From Lycorma delicatula (taxonomy: Eukaryota; Arthropoda; Insecta; Hemiptera; Fulgoridae), in NCBI RefSeq assembly GCF_047948215.1, contig NC_134458.1, positions 87,933,260-87,997,259 of the forward strand: a stretch of 64,000 bases of DNA, written 5' to 3'. Shown here in pieces: positions 10,132 through 21,719 of this stretch. A model generated the notes under the pieces. That model did no database searches. It was given only the letters and a program-made list of their open reading frames with translations, and was not told the origin of the DNA. Each line of letters opens with the position of its first letter. Positions within the stretch are counted from its first letter, which is position 1. The position numbers were made by a program, and so were the translations under genes.

Positions 10132-10750
10132 GTTGGTGGTTTCTTATGTAATTTGAGCTGGGAAATAGGATAAAATAGGTTCCAGAACTGTAATTCCGTA
10201 GGATGCGCCACACTTTGTTTTTTGACAAATGAGTGCGACATGAATTCGCCTTGTACTAGTGCCTGGGCTACGCTGAATATGCTGAATCACACGATGTACA
10301 TCATTAAGATGATTTACTTGGTGTTCAACAGAAAACGAACAGCATGGAAATGATCCTTTCTCTTGTAACTGCTGATACACTGAAGAATGTTTAAAAATAA
10401 TTCTTTAAAAGGAATGTTTATTATGAACAGAAAGAATAATATGAATTTCTGTCTATTTTTCGTTTGTTTTGCTTCAATAAAAGATCGATTTTTAAAAGTT
10501 TTTATTTAATTTTTATCGATTGTATTTACAATTACCTTTTTCAGAATTAAATTCTCTACAAATTTCGTTACTAAATCTTCCGCATTTATCAGTCATTTAA
10601 CAAAGCTATTGTAATACAGACCTAAAAAAACTTGTTTTTCGACATCAAATTTTGTGTTTTAAGTCGGATATCTTAAAAACTAGTGGAGTTATAGTTCTAG
10701 AATTTATTTTATCCTATTTCCCAGCTCAAATTACATAAGAAACCACCAAC
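10132..10750. mobile_element. 619-bp element with 66-bp terminal inverted repeats
   Basis: The outer 46 bp (10132-10177, starting GTTGGTGGTTTCTTATG) recurs without a mismatch in reverse complement at 10705-10750. The next 20 bp match at about 15 positions. I see no clear target duplication. It encloses a fragment of a transposase DNA-binding domain next to the left repeat, so it is likely a deletion derivative of a Tc1/mariner-type element. Near-identity of the outer repeats with a decayed interior suggests recent activity or repeat-to-repeat conversion. Confidence 0.75.
10190..10380 (-). pseudogene. Mariner/Tc1-type transposase, helix-turn-helix fragment
   Basis: The minus strand encodes NDVHRVIQHIQRSPGTSTRR, which fits the second helix-turn-helix of insect mariner-like transposases, where an 'RSP-kSTRRas' segment is characteristic. 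Upstream residues VYQQLQEKGSF resemble the linker after the first HTH. Beyond STRR the similarity degrades and the frame runs into the terminal repeat. No catalytic domain is present. Without an alignment the exact family is uncertain. Confidence 0.5.
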
Positions 10751-10759
10751 CGTATTTCT

Positions 10760-12020
10760 TAATTTGAGTCCCAAAAATTACAATACGGCTTATTTTTATT
10801 AGAAGAGCTGAAATCTGGGCGAAATCTTCCGCGTTTTCAGATCTATGTTTATATGAAACTTTTTCATTATTTTCAACAGTAGAACACGTCCTTAAAGTTT
10901 CTTCGTGGGACACTCTGTAGATAACAACGATACATTCGAATTCAACTCTGTTAAAAGAAAATCATATGCAAGTAATATTACAACTTTTAAAATATTTTTG
11001 TCAGTGTAATAATACTTCTTTTTTTTTTTTTTTTATAAATGCTTAACAAATTTTTTGGGAAAATAATGTGGCATGGTTGCGGTCACGTACTCTGTCTCTG
11101 ACAGTGCTTATAGTATATGAAACCTATATGAACTGTATTTATATATTTATTCATCCCATATGTACGAGTGGATTTAACATTCAACCGCTCGAATTGAAAA
11201 TTCTCATTTAATTTTATCAAACCTTTATTGATGGATCAAAAGCTAACAAAATTCAATTTATGTTACCTTTTACAGGGAAACATGTACTTCTTTATTAGCC
11301 TAGTAGAGGGAATATTATTTTTCAGCAAATGAATTTAACAAGTGTTTTTTTTGTATACGTGTTGTTTGTCAACTATAACTTTGTTTTGTCGGTGGAATTG
11401 TTAGTAGAATATGCGGTTTTTGTTTTGTTTTTTAATTAGTTTATATACTTCAATGAATCGTTATTATTGAAAAAAAAAAGAAAAGAATGTGTAATATTTA
11501 TTTTATACTTGATTTTTATCCTATTATTAAATTTTTGATGTATGAAAATTAAAATGTATTTTAATTTTATTATTTTGTTTAAAATTTTTTTTTCTATATA
11601 GCACAGAATAAAAAAAATTATACACAAATTAAAAAGAAAATATTTTTAAGTCTTCTCAAAGAAATTTTTTTTATTTAATGCATGTAAATGGCTCACTTAA
11701 TTATTATAATAAACTATACAAAAATGCAAATTATTCTATATAAAATTTATCTTTATTCTGTAGTATGGAAACATTTTGACTAGCTTTTTAAAGAATATAA
11801 ATTTTTTTCAAAAAATGACAATTTTTTATCGTTAGTTAAAACTCAAGATGTTATAATAAATTTTTTACTGTCTACATAATCATATCTATAAAACAGATGT
11901 AAGAGCAGATTATTCTGAACAAATTAATTTAAAAAATCGTACAGATATCTGTTATAGAAAAACCGTTATAAGAATTTATTTATGGCAAAACATGAAAAAA
12001 AAAATTTGCGGAAAATTGAA
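10760..12020. other. AT-rich intergenic, no supportable gene
   Basis: The segment just right of the element (10780-10920) ends in GGGACACTCTGTAG near 10908, which resembles a mariner terminal repeat, but I find no partner. The rest is AT-rich with homopolymer runs and chance ORFs. Confidence 0.4.
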
Positions 12021-12028
12021 AAATAAAC

Positions 12029-12630
12029 TTACACTTCTAGAATTGCCCAGCACCATAGGTAACTCCCTCTCCTTTTTTTTAACTTCTTAAACCTTAGCTT
12101 TCTTCTTCTTTCTTGATGCTTTCTACGTGCTGAAAGCTCCATTCTTTTTCTTCGGTCATCTCTTCGTCTAGCGTAACGTATAGCCTTACCACCGGACAAG
12201 ATGGAAGCTGTTTGCATCACCATGATTCTTGCCATATTAGCGAAATTAAATTCACTAACACTCTGGCGACAGCAGATTCCGTAAGTTCTTTAGAATCGTT
12301 ATGAGATTTTTCGCACAGTCTCTATATGCAGTTGTGAAGACTCTCGTTACGATTCATGCAAAATTGTTCCAAGGCAGAATGGCCTTTTCCTATAGATGAA
12401 AAAAGCATTCATTACCCGTTTTTTACATCATAAGTCCCATCATTTTCAATAGTTTTTGAAGTAGAAAGAGTTTTCAGTATTTCATCACAACTTTTACAAT
12501 TGATACTAAACTTACAACTGAAACCTAAATATTTGATAGGCAACAATTCAAACTCAGTATTGCGACAACGTGGACAGGTTAAATCACCAACTAAACTCTT
12601 CAAAATCTCTGAGTCAATGAACAGATACTC
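12029..12630 (-). pseudogene. Mutator-like transposase relic
   Basis: Read on the minus strand, 12603-12415 encodes a zinc-ribbon-like unit: LTCPRCRNTEFELLP, then CKFSINCKSCDEIL (CxxC ... CxxC), followed by a Tyr/Asp-Val segment. After a stop the frame continues as SSIGKGHSALEQFCMNRN. In the Mutator-like transposase domain proteins common in insects, the same order occurs: zinc ribbon, a phrase like 'GxGhxaLekFCxxmN', then Trp-Gln near the catalytic region. Further on, 12235-12029 encodes a very basic stretch (RRKHQERRRKLRFKKLKK) like the Lys/Arg-rich block late in these proteins. The region between is missing and there are stops and frameshifts, so it is a dead internal-deletion relic. Family assignment rests on remembered patterns. 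Confidence 0.55.
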
Positions 12631-13702
12631 AGGTAAATCTGTACTAGGACCTACATAAAGTTATTTTCACTGGAATACAAAATTAAAAACATTATTACTG
12701 TAAAACAAAGAATCTAATTAATTTTATAAGAAACACATCGAATTTCACACAAAATTCCAAACTAACAACCGTTCACGTATGTAAATATTTACTAATACTG
12801 TATACCGAACACATGTTCTAATTTAGGCAAAAAATTATATAGGTACAGTGCTGCTTCTAGTGAGTTACATATGTACTAAAGGCGGGAATTTGAAGCTTTC
12901 AAAGAAGACTAAAACTCACTTTTTACACCGTTTCCAAACCAAATTATTTAAAATCCAAAAAATAACATTTTTTGGCAACATGAAAAAATTTCGATTCAAC
13001 ATCGATGTTTTAATTTTCGATGACTTCTAATGATCTTAGATAAGAAACAAATGTATATTTGAATTCAGCACTTTTTAAAGTATGAAAAATTGGAAAAACG
13101 TTTTTTTTATTTTTTGACCCTTAACAGAATTCTAAAAGTAAAAATAAAGTCTCCAATTTTGTATTATAAATGTTAAAACAATAAATATAACCTTTTATTC
13201 AATTAAAATTCATGATTTTTACCGTATAATACAGAGCGTTCAACTTAAAAGGAGCCCCCAAAAAAATTTATATAATAATTTACAGAAGATGTTGAAAGTG
13301 TTAATCCACTTCTATGCACTTAATACGTATAATCATGTTCCTAGCTACTCTTGTTAACTGTACCCTGTCTTATTTCCTGGATGACATCGGTTATATTTGT
13401 TTTAGATTTCTGCAGGGTGTGTAGATTGCTCCTATAAACAACTTCTTTTAAGTAATCCACAGAAAGAAGTCTGGACTAGTCGGATCAGGAAATCTTTGTA
13501 GCCACAATCATTTAGAAATTATTCTTCCACCGAAAAATTCCTGTTGCATCTATACAGTAGAGCGAGCTGAACGGCATGTGGCGCTTATTGCAACTAGCAG
13601 TCACAATCATCCTCTTGCAGTAAGGCTTTGAACTAAGAACTGGTGGATAAATTCTTGGTAGACGGCAGCAACCACAGAATGATTAAATTCATGTCGTTGT
13701 GT

Positions 13703-13724
13703 CAACGACATGTACATGTCGTTG
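13703..13724. repeat. 22-bp perfect palindrome at NUMT edge
   Basis: CAACGACATGTACATGTCGTTG is its own reverse complement. A further CATGTCGTTG lies just to the left (13690-13699) and CAACGACAACG to the right (13738-13748), so the motif CAACGACA/TGTCGTTG occurs four times in 60 bp. It marks the left junction of the 12S-derived fragment inside the mariner-like element. Confidence 0.8.
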
Positions 13725-13985
13725 AATGATTATATTCAACGACAACGATATACTAGAAATTAAAGGTAGAAAAAAGTCGTCGACTATCATTTAAATTACA
13801 GGTTCCTGTAAAATAATTTAAAAACCACCAGATAAATTAAATCTGAATTAGTAAAATATACTTCCTTAGAGAAATAAACTTGATTTTAAATAGGAGGGTA
13901 TCTAATCCTGATCTAAACTCAAATTTACATAGAAAGAAATAAAAAATTAATATAAGTAAATTTCACCCAAAATTATTTATCATCA
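13722..13985 (-). other. Second NUMT: 12S rRNA fragment in reverse
   Basis: The reverse complement of 12S is recognisable from about 13722 to 13985: AACGACAACGATATAC (compare the 12S segment near 780-800), AAATTACAGGTTCCTG, AACCACCAGAT (the GGTCTGGCGGTT segment), GGGTATCTAATCCTGATCT (AGGATTAGATACCC) and CAAATTTACATAGAAA. It corresponds to about 545-800 of the first NUMT but differs at many positions, so it is an independent and older transfer, or from another lineage. It interrupts the transposase reading frame. Confidence 0.8.
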
Positions 13986-14128
13986 ATAATTATTATTTTA
14001 TTCTAGTGTTTGTTGGAATCTTTTAATTTGTTCGGTTTTATTTTTGATAGGTTTACTTTAAATGTTTTTAGGGTATATATATTTTTGTTTGTTTGTTTAA
14101 TTTGTCACCTTGAAACCGTACAACATGC
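13986..14128. other. Unassigned filler between NUMT 2 and hairpin
   Basis: AT-rich, T-rich on the plus strand, and not alignable by eye to the 12S/16S of the first NUMT or to transposase. It could be more mitochondrial DNA from a region not present at 0.3-3.3 kb. Confidence 0.35.
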
Positions 14129-14192
14129 GCCTATTTTTTGTGGGTCTAGGGGAGATTCTTTGAATCTCCCCTAGACCCACAAAAAAATAGGC
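14129..14192. repeat. Long hairpin, ~30-bp arms, 3-nt loop
   Basis: GCCTATTTTTTGTGGGTCTA... (14129-14158) is followed after TTT by its reverse complement (14162-14192), differing only by one extra A in the A-run. It sits at the right edge of the DNA that interrupts the mariner-like transposase. A fold-back made during repair of a break (templated fill-in) would explain it. Confidence 0.85.
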
Positions 14193-14909
14193 TTTCAGTA
14201 CTCCAGTTTCGGTAGTTCTGACTATTAACATATCTACCAAGGTGAAACCACGCTTCATCGGTGAAAAACACTTGACCTAAATTGCCAATGTTACCTGTAA
14301 TGAAGATACTGAACTATTAACAGTAATGCATCGTTTTAGTATAATCAGCATTAGTTAGCTCATGGAAAACCTGTGTTCTATATGGATAACATTTCAGAAT
14401 TCTCCTCACTGCATGGTGGGCTGAACCTAGTGAAATTTTCATTTCCCGGCTTACTCTCCGTAAAGATTTATGAGGAGATCTTGTAACTGCCGCTTTAATG
14501 TCCTATACGGCTTTTGTCATTAAAATTGACCTGTGTCGGGCATTTTTCTGGTCTAAATAACTTCTGAGTAAACGTTTCAGTGGTGGTTCCTTTTTAAATT
14601 TTTCCCTGAACTTTCGCTGACACACAATGTGTGATTTCTTTTCTAAATAAGTTTTCACTACGAATATACATTCTTCAACAGTTAACCGCATTTTAAAAAT
14701 AGCGACCTTGTTTAAAAGCTAATACTTGAAGCAGACTGGTAATACTAAAATGTACAATAAGCAGTCCTTCCCACTACAGCTTCAGTCATGCCAACATCTT
14801 CCTCTTATTTTACGCATTTCCACACCAATATATGCATTTTTACAAAAATTTGCATTTAGTATAAACTACTGAGTGAGTGGGCCTCTTTTCGGTTGAACAC
14901 TCTGTATTT

Positions 14910-17900
14910 AAATATTTCATTAAAACCGAAGATAAAGGAGAGGAAGTAATATCAGAAGAACGCAATTTTTCATGCTCCTGAGATTTTCTATTACGCTATT
15001 AAACATCTGATAACGTTCAATCAGACATTTTTAACAAAAACAAAAACATTTTTTAAGGTAAATCTATTTCTTTAATATCAGCATGAAAACTCTACAGGTG
15101 ATGGTAACATGAATTCAAGAAACGTTTGAGTTTCGTGCATCCATAGATAGATTCATAATAAAAAAAATTACGCCGTTTAATTATAATTAAATGAAATTAA
15201 CGAAATTTTAACCGATATTTAAGATAATATCTTGGGTACTATTTCTCAGAAACGATTAGAATAAAGTTTCAGCACTTGCGGAAGTGAAAATCAGGTTTTA
15301 TCAACGGATACCGGATGATAGAAAAAATAGGAAGATCTAAAAATGTATAAAATAAAGGTCAGGATTCAGTACAAGTTTTTTGAAGTGATAGAGGTTAGAA
15401 AGGTTTTATTGATACTTCATAGAAAGATTTTTTCGTGATTTACCTAAAAAGGTTATGACATTAAGATGAATCGATACAGAGTATGAGTAAATATTATCGA
15501 TAAATGAATCGATTAATAAAGAGTACGAGTCGGAATGAAGAAATGAAACGGAAAGGTGAAAAGCGATCCCAGAATTTGGTAAGTCATTGGGAATAGATTA
15601 AACTTTAAATAGTGCATATTAAAAAAAAATTGTTTTTTTTACTTGTTTTACACGGGCATGACGTCGTTAAAAATTAGCGATCATGTTAATTTAACGTGCG
15701 CAATATAATAATTAAATAAAACAGGGCTATTTTTAATAGTTTTTCTTCAGTTTCTGAGTTATTGAAATTAAATTTCATATTTTAACAAAAACCTGATTAT
15801 GGAAAATAAAACTACTATCGATTGTTGATCATCGCTATGAAAAGAATCGGTTATTAAACCTCAAACTCATCGGCAGAAATGTAGGGCGACTAATATAGTT
15901 TTTAAATATATTTAAACAAAAGACAGCTGCACAAAAAATAAATTTCTACTTTATTACTAACTGCTGAAAAGGAGAAATTCTATCGTATTCTATGAAAATC
16001 AGACACTAATTTGCTCAGTTCTATGTGAGTGTGTTAAACAATTAGGATTGTTCTGGGTGCTCAATTAATCAAATTACCTCCCCCCTCTCACTTTAACATT
16101 CACATCGCTATCTCTCGTTAAGCTAATGTTTATGAGTGTCTTACATTTGTGTACCGCCACCTTGACCGGATATATGACGGACGTCGCATCTATTCGTTAT
16201 AGACTAAGTGATTAAGTACACTACAATCAGAAAAGATAGGGCAAATGACCTCTCATCTGCTTTGATGTCATTCATTCCGTTTACTTTGTCGTAGAAAAAA
16301 TAGATCAATTAAATTATATCGATATATCGGATATTAAAATTATTTTTTTTTAACACGGTCGAAAGGTAATGAAATGAAAATGAAATTATTGTGTTTCTTT
16401 TTAATAATTTTTATTCTCTTTTGAGTGCGTATTCATATAAATAAATATACGATAACCAAAAAATTAAACGATTTCGGTCTACTTGTCCGAGACAGGTAAA
16501 ACATATATAACATATGTACTTTTTGTAGAAATTTAAATCGAATTTTGTAGGAAAAGTTATTCCATTTTTGATGTCGTATTTAATAAATATAAAATTTATT
16601 ATATTTTAACGACAAAACTCAGGCTTACATTCCAATGCTGCATTTAAAAAAAATAATAATTAGAATTGTGATACTCTTTCTAAAGAACAAAAAAATTAAT
16701 TTTTAAATATAAATCAGAACGTTTATGCGTTTAATTGTTTATACATATGTGTTGACATTCGTTTAAAACTAAGGAACCCCTTATTAAATCCGCGTGCTAC
16801 ATTTTTTCTACCTTTTTTATGAATATTTAGGATGGTTTTCGCGTAAATTTATCCAGAAAATTCCATTACTGGGTGAGTACTGAAGGTTTAAAGAGAATGT
16901 GCGTGGTCTTAAATTAATGCAGCACGATTCGTGAAGTTTTGATTTGCCGAATAAATCATATTTTTTAATCGGTAAACTTTTCTCCAGTTATAGATTTAAT
17001 GGAAAATTTTATTGTACCAAAATTACGTATGTAAGCAAATATATAATTTTTTCTAGCGAGTGCTACCGCTATATATATATATATATAAAGTTATGTCTAT
17101 AAATTTCTTGGTTGTGTTTTATTTTCACGTCATATTATCTTAGCGTTTTAAACAAAAATGAAGGAAAAGGTGTGTGTCTTCCACGGCTTTGTTCATTATC
17201 GCAATTACTAAATGTTTTAATTTTTGTACAGGTTTACCTTCGAATGGCGTAATGAAATTATTTTAACTGGACAACAGATTATATGATCGAAATTTTGTTT
17301 ACTAAGATTCAAATAAAGTACTAAATCCGTTAATTTTTTTTATTTACACCTTCGGGTGTAAACATTTCAGCAAAGCATTTTAACGGACGAAAATTATATT
17401 TTAAACATCTTTCTCCGGAGGTTTTCTTGTAATTATTATTTAGAACAGTTCCACTCTGTTTAACGTAACCTTTTTTATTTATTTTTTTTTACAAGTTAAG
17501 AATGAATTTTACCGAAGAATTTCAAGCGTTGAAAATTAACGCAAACAGATTGTATAACTTTCATAGAAATATCTTTTAAATTTCAAACTGGGCTTCCCTC
17601 CCACGTTCGCATTTTTAAAAATAATTTATTCGCTACGGGTGAATTTTAGTAAAAAATTATTGAGAGACAAGGATAAAAGCAAATATTTTTTTTAATTTTT
17701 ACTAAGGTTTCCCTTCCGCCTAAAAAATAAATACGATCTACTACCTGGGGTAATACCAGACGTATTACCCTTTCTATTAAAATGAAATATACAGATTTTT
17801 ATAAAATTGTGCTGGAAAATAAATAGTAGTAAATTTAGTATAAAATTAATTCAGGTTATGGGCGGTCTAATATATCATGAGGTGTGACGTATAAGTTATC

Positions 17901-18650
17901 ATTTTTTCTAATTATTTTACCGTTTTGTGGAAACGGTAACCTTCCACTTATACCAAGTAGAAGGTTACCGTTCACACAATGAAAGTAAGATAGTTAGGAC
18001 TTGTGCGATACAATTACGGAAGCAATTATTTAAAAAACAAAAATGGAATTTTAAATATAAAAATCCTACGAATAATACGCTCTAAAAATAGCTATCTTTT
18101 GTCATCATTGATGTCTTGTTTAAAAATGATTTTTAGAACAGGCATACTACATCAGAGAATAAAAAATGTAAATAATTCTAATTTTTTTAACATTTTCATA
18201 ACCAAATATGTTTTCAAACTGTATTGCCAAGGAGTTTCCTAAAGTTTGTTTGCTAAAAAATAGTGACCGGTTTTTTGGTAATCTATAGTGATTTGTTTTT
18301 TAATTTGTTAAAAATTCTCTCCCTTTAATTATTTAACATGAAATTAGAAATATTAATTATTTATGTAGAATTTTACGTAACTTTAACAAATTTTCCCCAA
18401 AATGTTCAATTTATTACTGAAAATGTTATAAAATATCATGTGTCATAATAATCTTTCTACAATTTGAAAGGAAATTTTATTTTTTATAGACACACGAATT
18501 TTCACAAGCTTAAATCTGTAAAAAAAATATTTGTGACTTATTTACTAAAAAAATAATATTCTCAACATTTTTTATTACTTTTAAGTATTGATTGATAATA
18601 TCGATCGATGGTGATATGACTGGTACAGTAGAAAGAATGTTTGTTTTTAA
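14910..18650. other. AT-rich intergenic, no supportable gene
   Basis: Nothing coding stands out. Contains an AT microsatellite (17070-17087) and a strong hairpin (17926-17975). A slightly GC-richer patch at 16040-16270 has no frame of interest. Confidence 0.5.
17926..17975. repeat. Hairpin with 16-bp stem
   Basis: ACGGTAACCTTC (17933-17944) pairs fully with GAAGGTTACCGT (17960-17971). Inside, after one C/A mismatch, ACTT pairs with AAGT around a 5-nt loop. Outside, GTG..AA pairs loosely with TTCAC. Not attached to a gene. Confidence 0.8.
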
Positions 18651-18817
18651 TGACAAGTGACATAAAATTTACGGGTAGACGTATTTTTAGCATTTTATTT
18701 GCTGTACATTCAACATGTCGGTAAAGCAGAAAGTTGACACTTAAAACGTGTAGATTTCGGTTAACTCGTGCACTGTTTTATAATTTTAGTTTTATATATG
18801 TAATCAAAGATATCAAA

Positions 18818-19816
18818 AATCTGTAATCAAAGACCATCGGTAATTCGCAAAATATCCAACCGATAATAAATTCCATACCATGTTCGTTGTAATTCATCCA
18901 TATCTATGAGTTAATAAACTCTCTTCTTAAGGTCATCAGAAATCACTACACGAGTTTTGTATACATTATCCTTGACGAAACTTCGTAGGAAAAAAATCAC
19001 ATGGAGTTATATCTGGAGAGTGAGGCGGCTAAGCGATCGGTCCACTCCAATCCAGCGATTTGGGAACTTGTTGAGGGATTCCCGCACTAATAAATCCTAC
19101 TGTAGCGGCGCTGTATCTTGTTGAAATATGATTTCGGCTTATAACTCTTCAAGTTGAGGGTAAACAAACCCTTTTAACAAGTCTAGACAGATATTCGCGT
19201 TAACTGCCGTTTCCGCAAGGTAAAAAGGTCCAATCACACGATCGCGAAGCAGTCCGCACCAAACATTAATTTTTGTGCTACTTCTAATACGGCGGTCAAA
19301 TGTATCTCTGATTTCGTATTCGAACGTTCTGAGCATTTACCTTTCCAGATACTTAAAATGTAGCCTTCATAACATTTTTAAGGTGACAATCATTATTTTC
19401 AATTCTTTTAATCATTCCCACAGCAGATTCCTTTCTAGCAGTGCAATCTTGTGGTGTAATGTGGCGCATTATTTGTAATTTATGAGAACGCAATTTTAAT
19501 CGTTTCTTCAAAATACCGTAAATAGCAGATCGCGGAAGATTTAACTCGCGCGCTGCGCTCCGAGTGGACTTCCCAGGTCTGCGAACGAAAGACTGACAAA
19601 GGATCTTCATTTTTTCATCTGATGTTCTAGGCTTGCCTGCATTACCTTCTGATGTTCAATACAGATTGTTTTTTTTTAATTATCATACCGTGAACGAATA
19701 GTTGTTCTAAAGGGTGGCTCTAAGTTATGCAGAGTTCTAAAAGTGCGTCGAACCTGTGTGTCTGATTTTGTTTCAATAAGCCGCTCTATATATTGTGCTT
19801 TCATCTGTGGATTCAT
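18818..19816 (-). pseudogene. Mariner-like transposase relic, full-length layout
   Basis: Start ATG at 19816. N-terminal HTH: MNPQMKAQYIERLIETKSDT then QVRRTFRTLHNLEPPFRTTI, typical of insect mariner-like transposases with this N-terminal domain. After a frame break, 19610-19353 carries the second HTH (RRPGKSTRSAARELNLPRSA, then YGILKKRLKLR). 19336-19139 gives the catalytic stretch STKINVWCGLLRDRVIGPFY and FVYPQLEEL. After it come a FQQDTAPL-like second Asp block (near 19125) and a C-terminal region ending in the ITDGL-like segment near 18825, with stops in between. About 330 codons, the usual family length, but multiple stops and frameshifts. I did not find convincing terminal repeats. Confidence 0.78.
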
Positions 19817-19989
19817 AGTGATTGACGTATGCAGTCATAGTGCTGTCTAGTATTTACGGAGGGAAACGTTATGAGTTACCTGTTTGAGAGCCTGATCATT
19901 CATTTATAGGACTATTACTTTTTTTAACAAGACAAAATTGTTCAGTTAATTTTCGAACACTCGATATACAGTAACTGTAAATAGTACAA

Positions 19990-21450
19990 TTTACTCGCGT
20001 ATTTTGAAATGTTTAAAAGAATGAGATAATTTACTAGTTTGCATAACTGAAAATATTTGTGACGAAGTATCGATAAATGAAAGTATTTCTAAGATTTTTT
20101 TTTTCAATTCCTAATTATTTCTTGATAGGTCGTACCTGATTTAAGCTTTCTTATTACATTATTAATGAAATACAGAACAGTTAGATATGAAATTAAATAA
20201 TTTAATCGGTCGATCTATTTACCCGCTAAGTATTACTGTAACATTTGTTATAGTTGTTACTGGACAAATGGGAGTTCTTTTGAATAATCAGTCAGTCAGA
20301 CCTCCACTGTTTAAAAACAGTCAAATTATAAAGTGATCTCTATTCGCTCTAATAAAAATATAATAATTGAAGTGTTTCAAACTATAGAAATATTGGTCGT
20401 ATTAGTGTTTACTTGTATTCTTGTAGATTTTAAAAACTTTTCTTTTATTTATCTTTTACTCTGATGAACGCGGGTAAGTATATGTGTTGAATTTACCTCA
20501 CGTATAAGAGTACACGGTAGGTTACCTCGTTTCTGATAGTATGATACCTGCAACTGTTTTTTTTTTATTTTAAAAGAGAGATTCGGTAGAGAGGTACTGG
20601 TCGTTATAGTTTCTTGTACTTTATAGGTTAAGAAGTAATTGAGTGGAGCACTGTATGAATTAAATATATTTATATCATTTATTTAAACCGACATTTTCGG
20701 AATGCCACGACGATAAGAACTTTTATTAATCTTAAGTATCAAAGTTTAATAACCTTCTCGTCTCTAGAAATCCTACTAAAACCCTGATATTAGTACGGTA
20801 TTTCAATTATTAAAAAATTAATAAAAGGTAATATAAAAGTTATCTAAACGTTAAACAGTATTCATTCAACCTCTTTTTTAAGATGAAACATCGTATTCGT
20901 CCTTTTATAAATTTGTAGTTCTAAAAGCAATAGATCTACATATCACTCCGATCCTAGTTTAATTATTACAGATTTTTGCGTATAAACTATTCGTGTCAGT
21001 TTTAAACGAATAAGAGAATTTTTGTTGTTTATTTTTAATCTTTATACCGTCAATTTTTTTATAAAATTAGTGGAAAAGAAGGATGTTGACAGAAAAATTA
21101 CCTGTATGATAGCTCTACACTTTATAAAATTTTAGTTATAAATAAATTTAAATTCCTACTGAATATGAAGGAAAATCGTTTAGTGAAATTACGATCGACC
21201 GTTCAAAAATTAACATCTGAATAATCTTTAGATAGTATAGAGTTATCACTGTAATATCCGTTAGTTCGATTAGTGATATACGAGAGGCTAAAAAAAAATT
21301 CTGTAATCTCCGTCCTCTGTTAGAAATAATCTGGAAATTACTATTTTATACGTTAGCAGTGTTCATATTGGCTGTCTAATGCTCCCGGTTTCCTACCCGA
21401 CTATCTGTGTTAGTGTACCTTTTGTGTGATATTATTGTATTTAAAATGTT
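19990..21450. other. AT-rich intergenic, no supportable gene
   Basis: No domain-bearing frame and no repeat family recognised; a TCAGTCAGTCAGA micro-repeat lies near 20289. Confidence 0.45.
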
Positions 21451-21660
21451 TATTATAGAAAAGCGTAAAAATGTCAACTTTGCATTTTAGTTTTTAAAAA
21501 AATCATATCAAAGAAATAACCGCTTGAAAGGTCGTGTTAGTGTCAATGATGATTCTCATAACGGTTGCACCCATTCGCCTCCGAAAATAAAAAAAATTGA
21601 ATATGTTTGAAACGATAGAAGGAAATATGTGAATGAAAATAGCTTCAAAGGTTAGAATAT
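21445..21660 (+). pseudogene. Possible mariner transposase N-terminal relic
   Basis: Plus-strand translation from the ATG at 21446 gives a start resembling mariner N-termini (MFIIEKRKNVNFAF). After a stop it gives LKGRVSVNDDSHNGCTHSPP, then KIKKIEYV and NDRRKYV. Animal mariner transposases have a GR-DVNDD-RpGRPSTS segment followed by an 'NDRR' or 'DNRR' motif in the same order. The match is short and has several stops. What follows (21860-22870: three 80-93-codon frames) I could not assign. Low confidence; a chance resemblance is possible. Confidence 0.35.
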
Positions 21661-21719
21661 CAATGAAAGGCTGCCGAAGAATTCTCAAAGGTACAGTACT
21701 TTTCATATGTTTTAAACAA

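Larger units (their letters stand above)
13370..14691 (-). pseudogene. Mariner-like transposase relic, interrupted
   Basis: Transposase catalyses cut-and-paste at TA. Order on the minus strand: the N-terminal HTH, starting at ATG 14691, with VCQRKFREKFKKEPP; the second HTH SPHKSLRRVSREMKIS and HHAVRRILKCYPY (near 14450-14380); then a catalytic-domain segment VFFTDEAWFHLGRYVNSQ with the first Asp of the DDD/E triad (near 14275-14220). After an interruption at about 13700-14190 comes the C-terminal half: FFGGRIISK, PDPTSPDFFLW (near 13480-13460), and VVYRSNLHTLQKSKTN through a stop near 13345. Stops (for example after the Arg-Ser-Thr-Val at about 13556) and frameshifts make it inactive. The interruption falls inside the catalytic domain. 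Confidence 0.75.
13232..14904 (-). mobile_element. Mariner-like element with TA target duplication
   Basis: Imperfect terminal inverted repeats: CAGAGCGTTCAACTTAAAAG at 13232 and, on the other strand, CAGAGTGTTCAACCGAAAAG ending at 14904; both are flanked by TA (13230-13231 and 14905-14906), the signature of the IS630/Tc1/mariner superfamily. The interior carries a minus-strand transposase relic, a 12S-derived NUMT with a palindrome, and a long hairpin. The length of about 1.67 kb is slightly more than a typical mariner-like element, which the inserted DNA explains. Confidence 0.8.
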
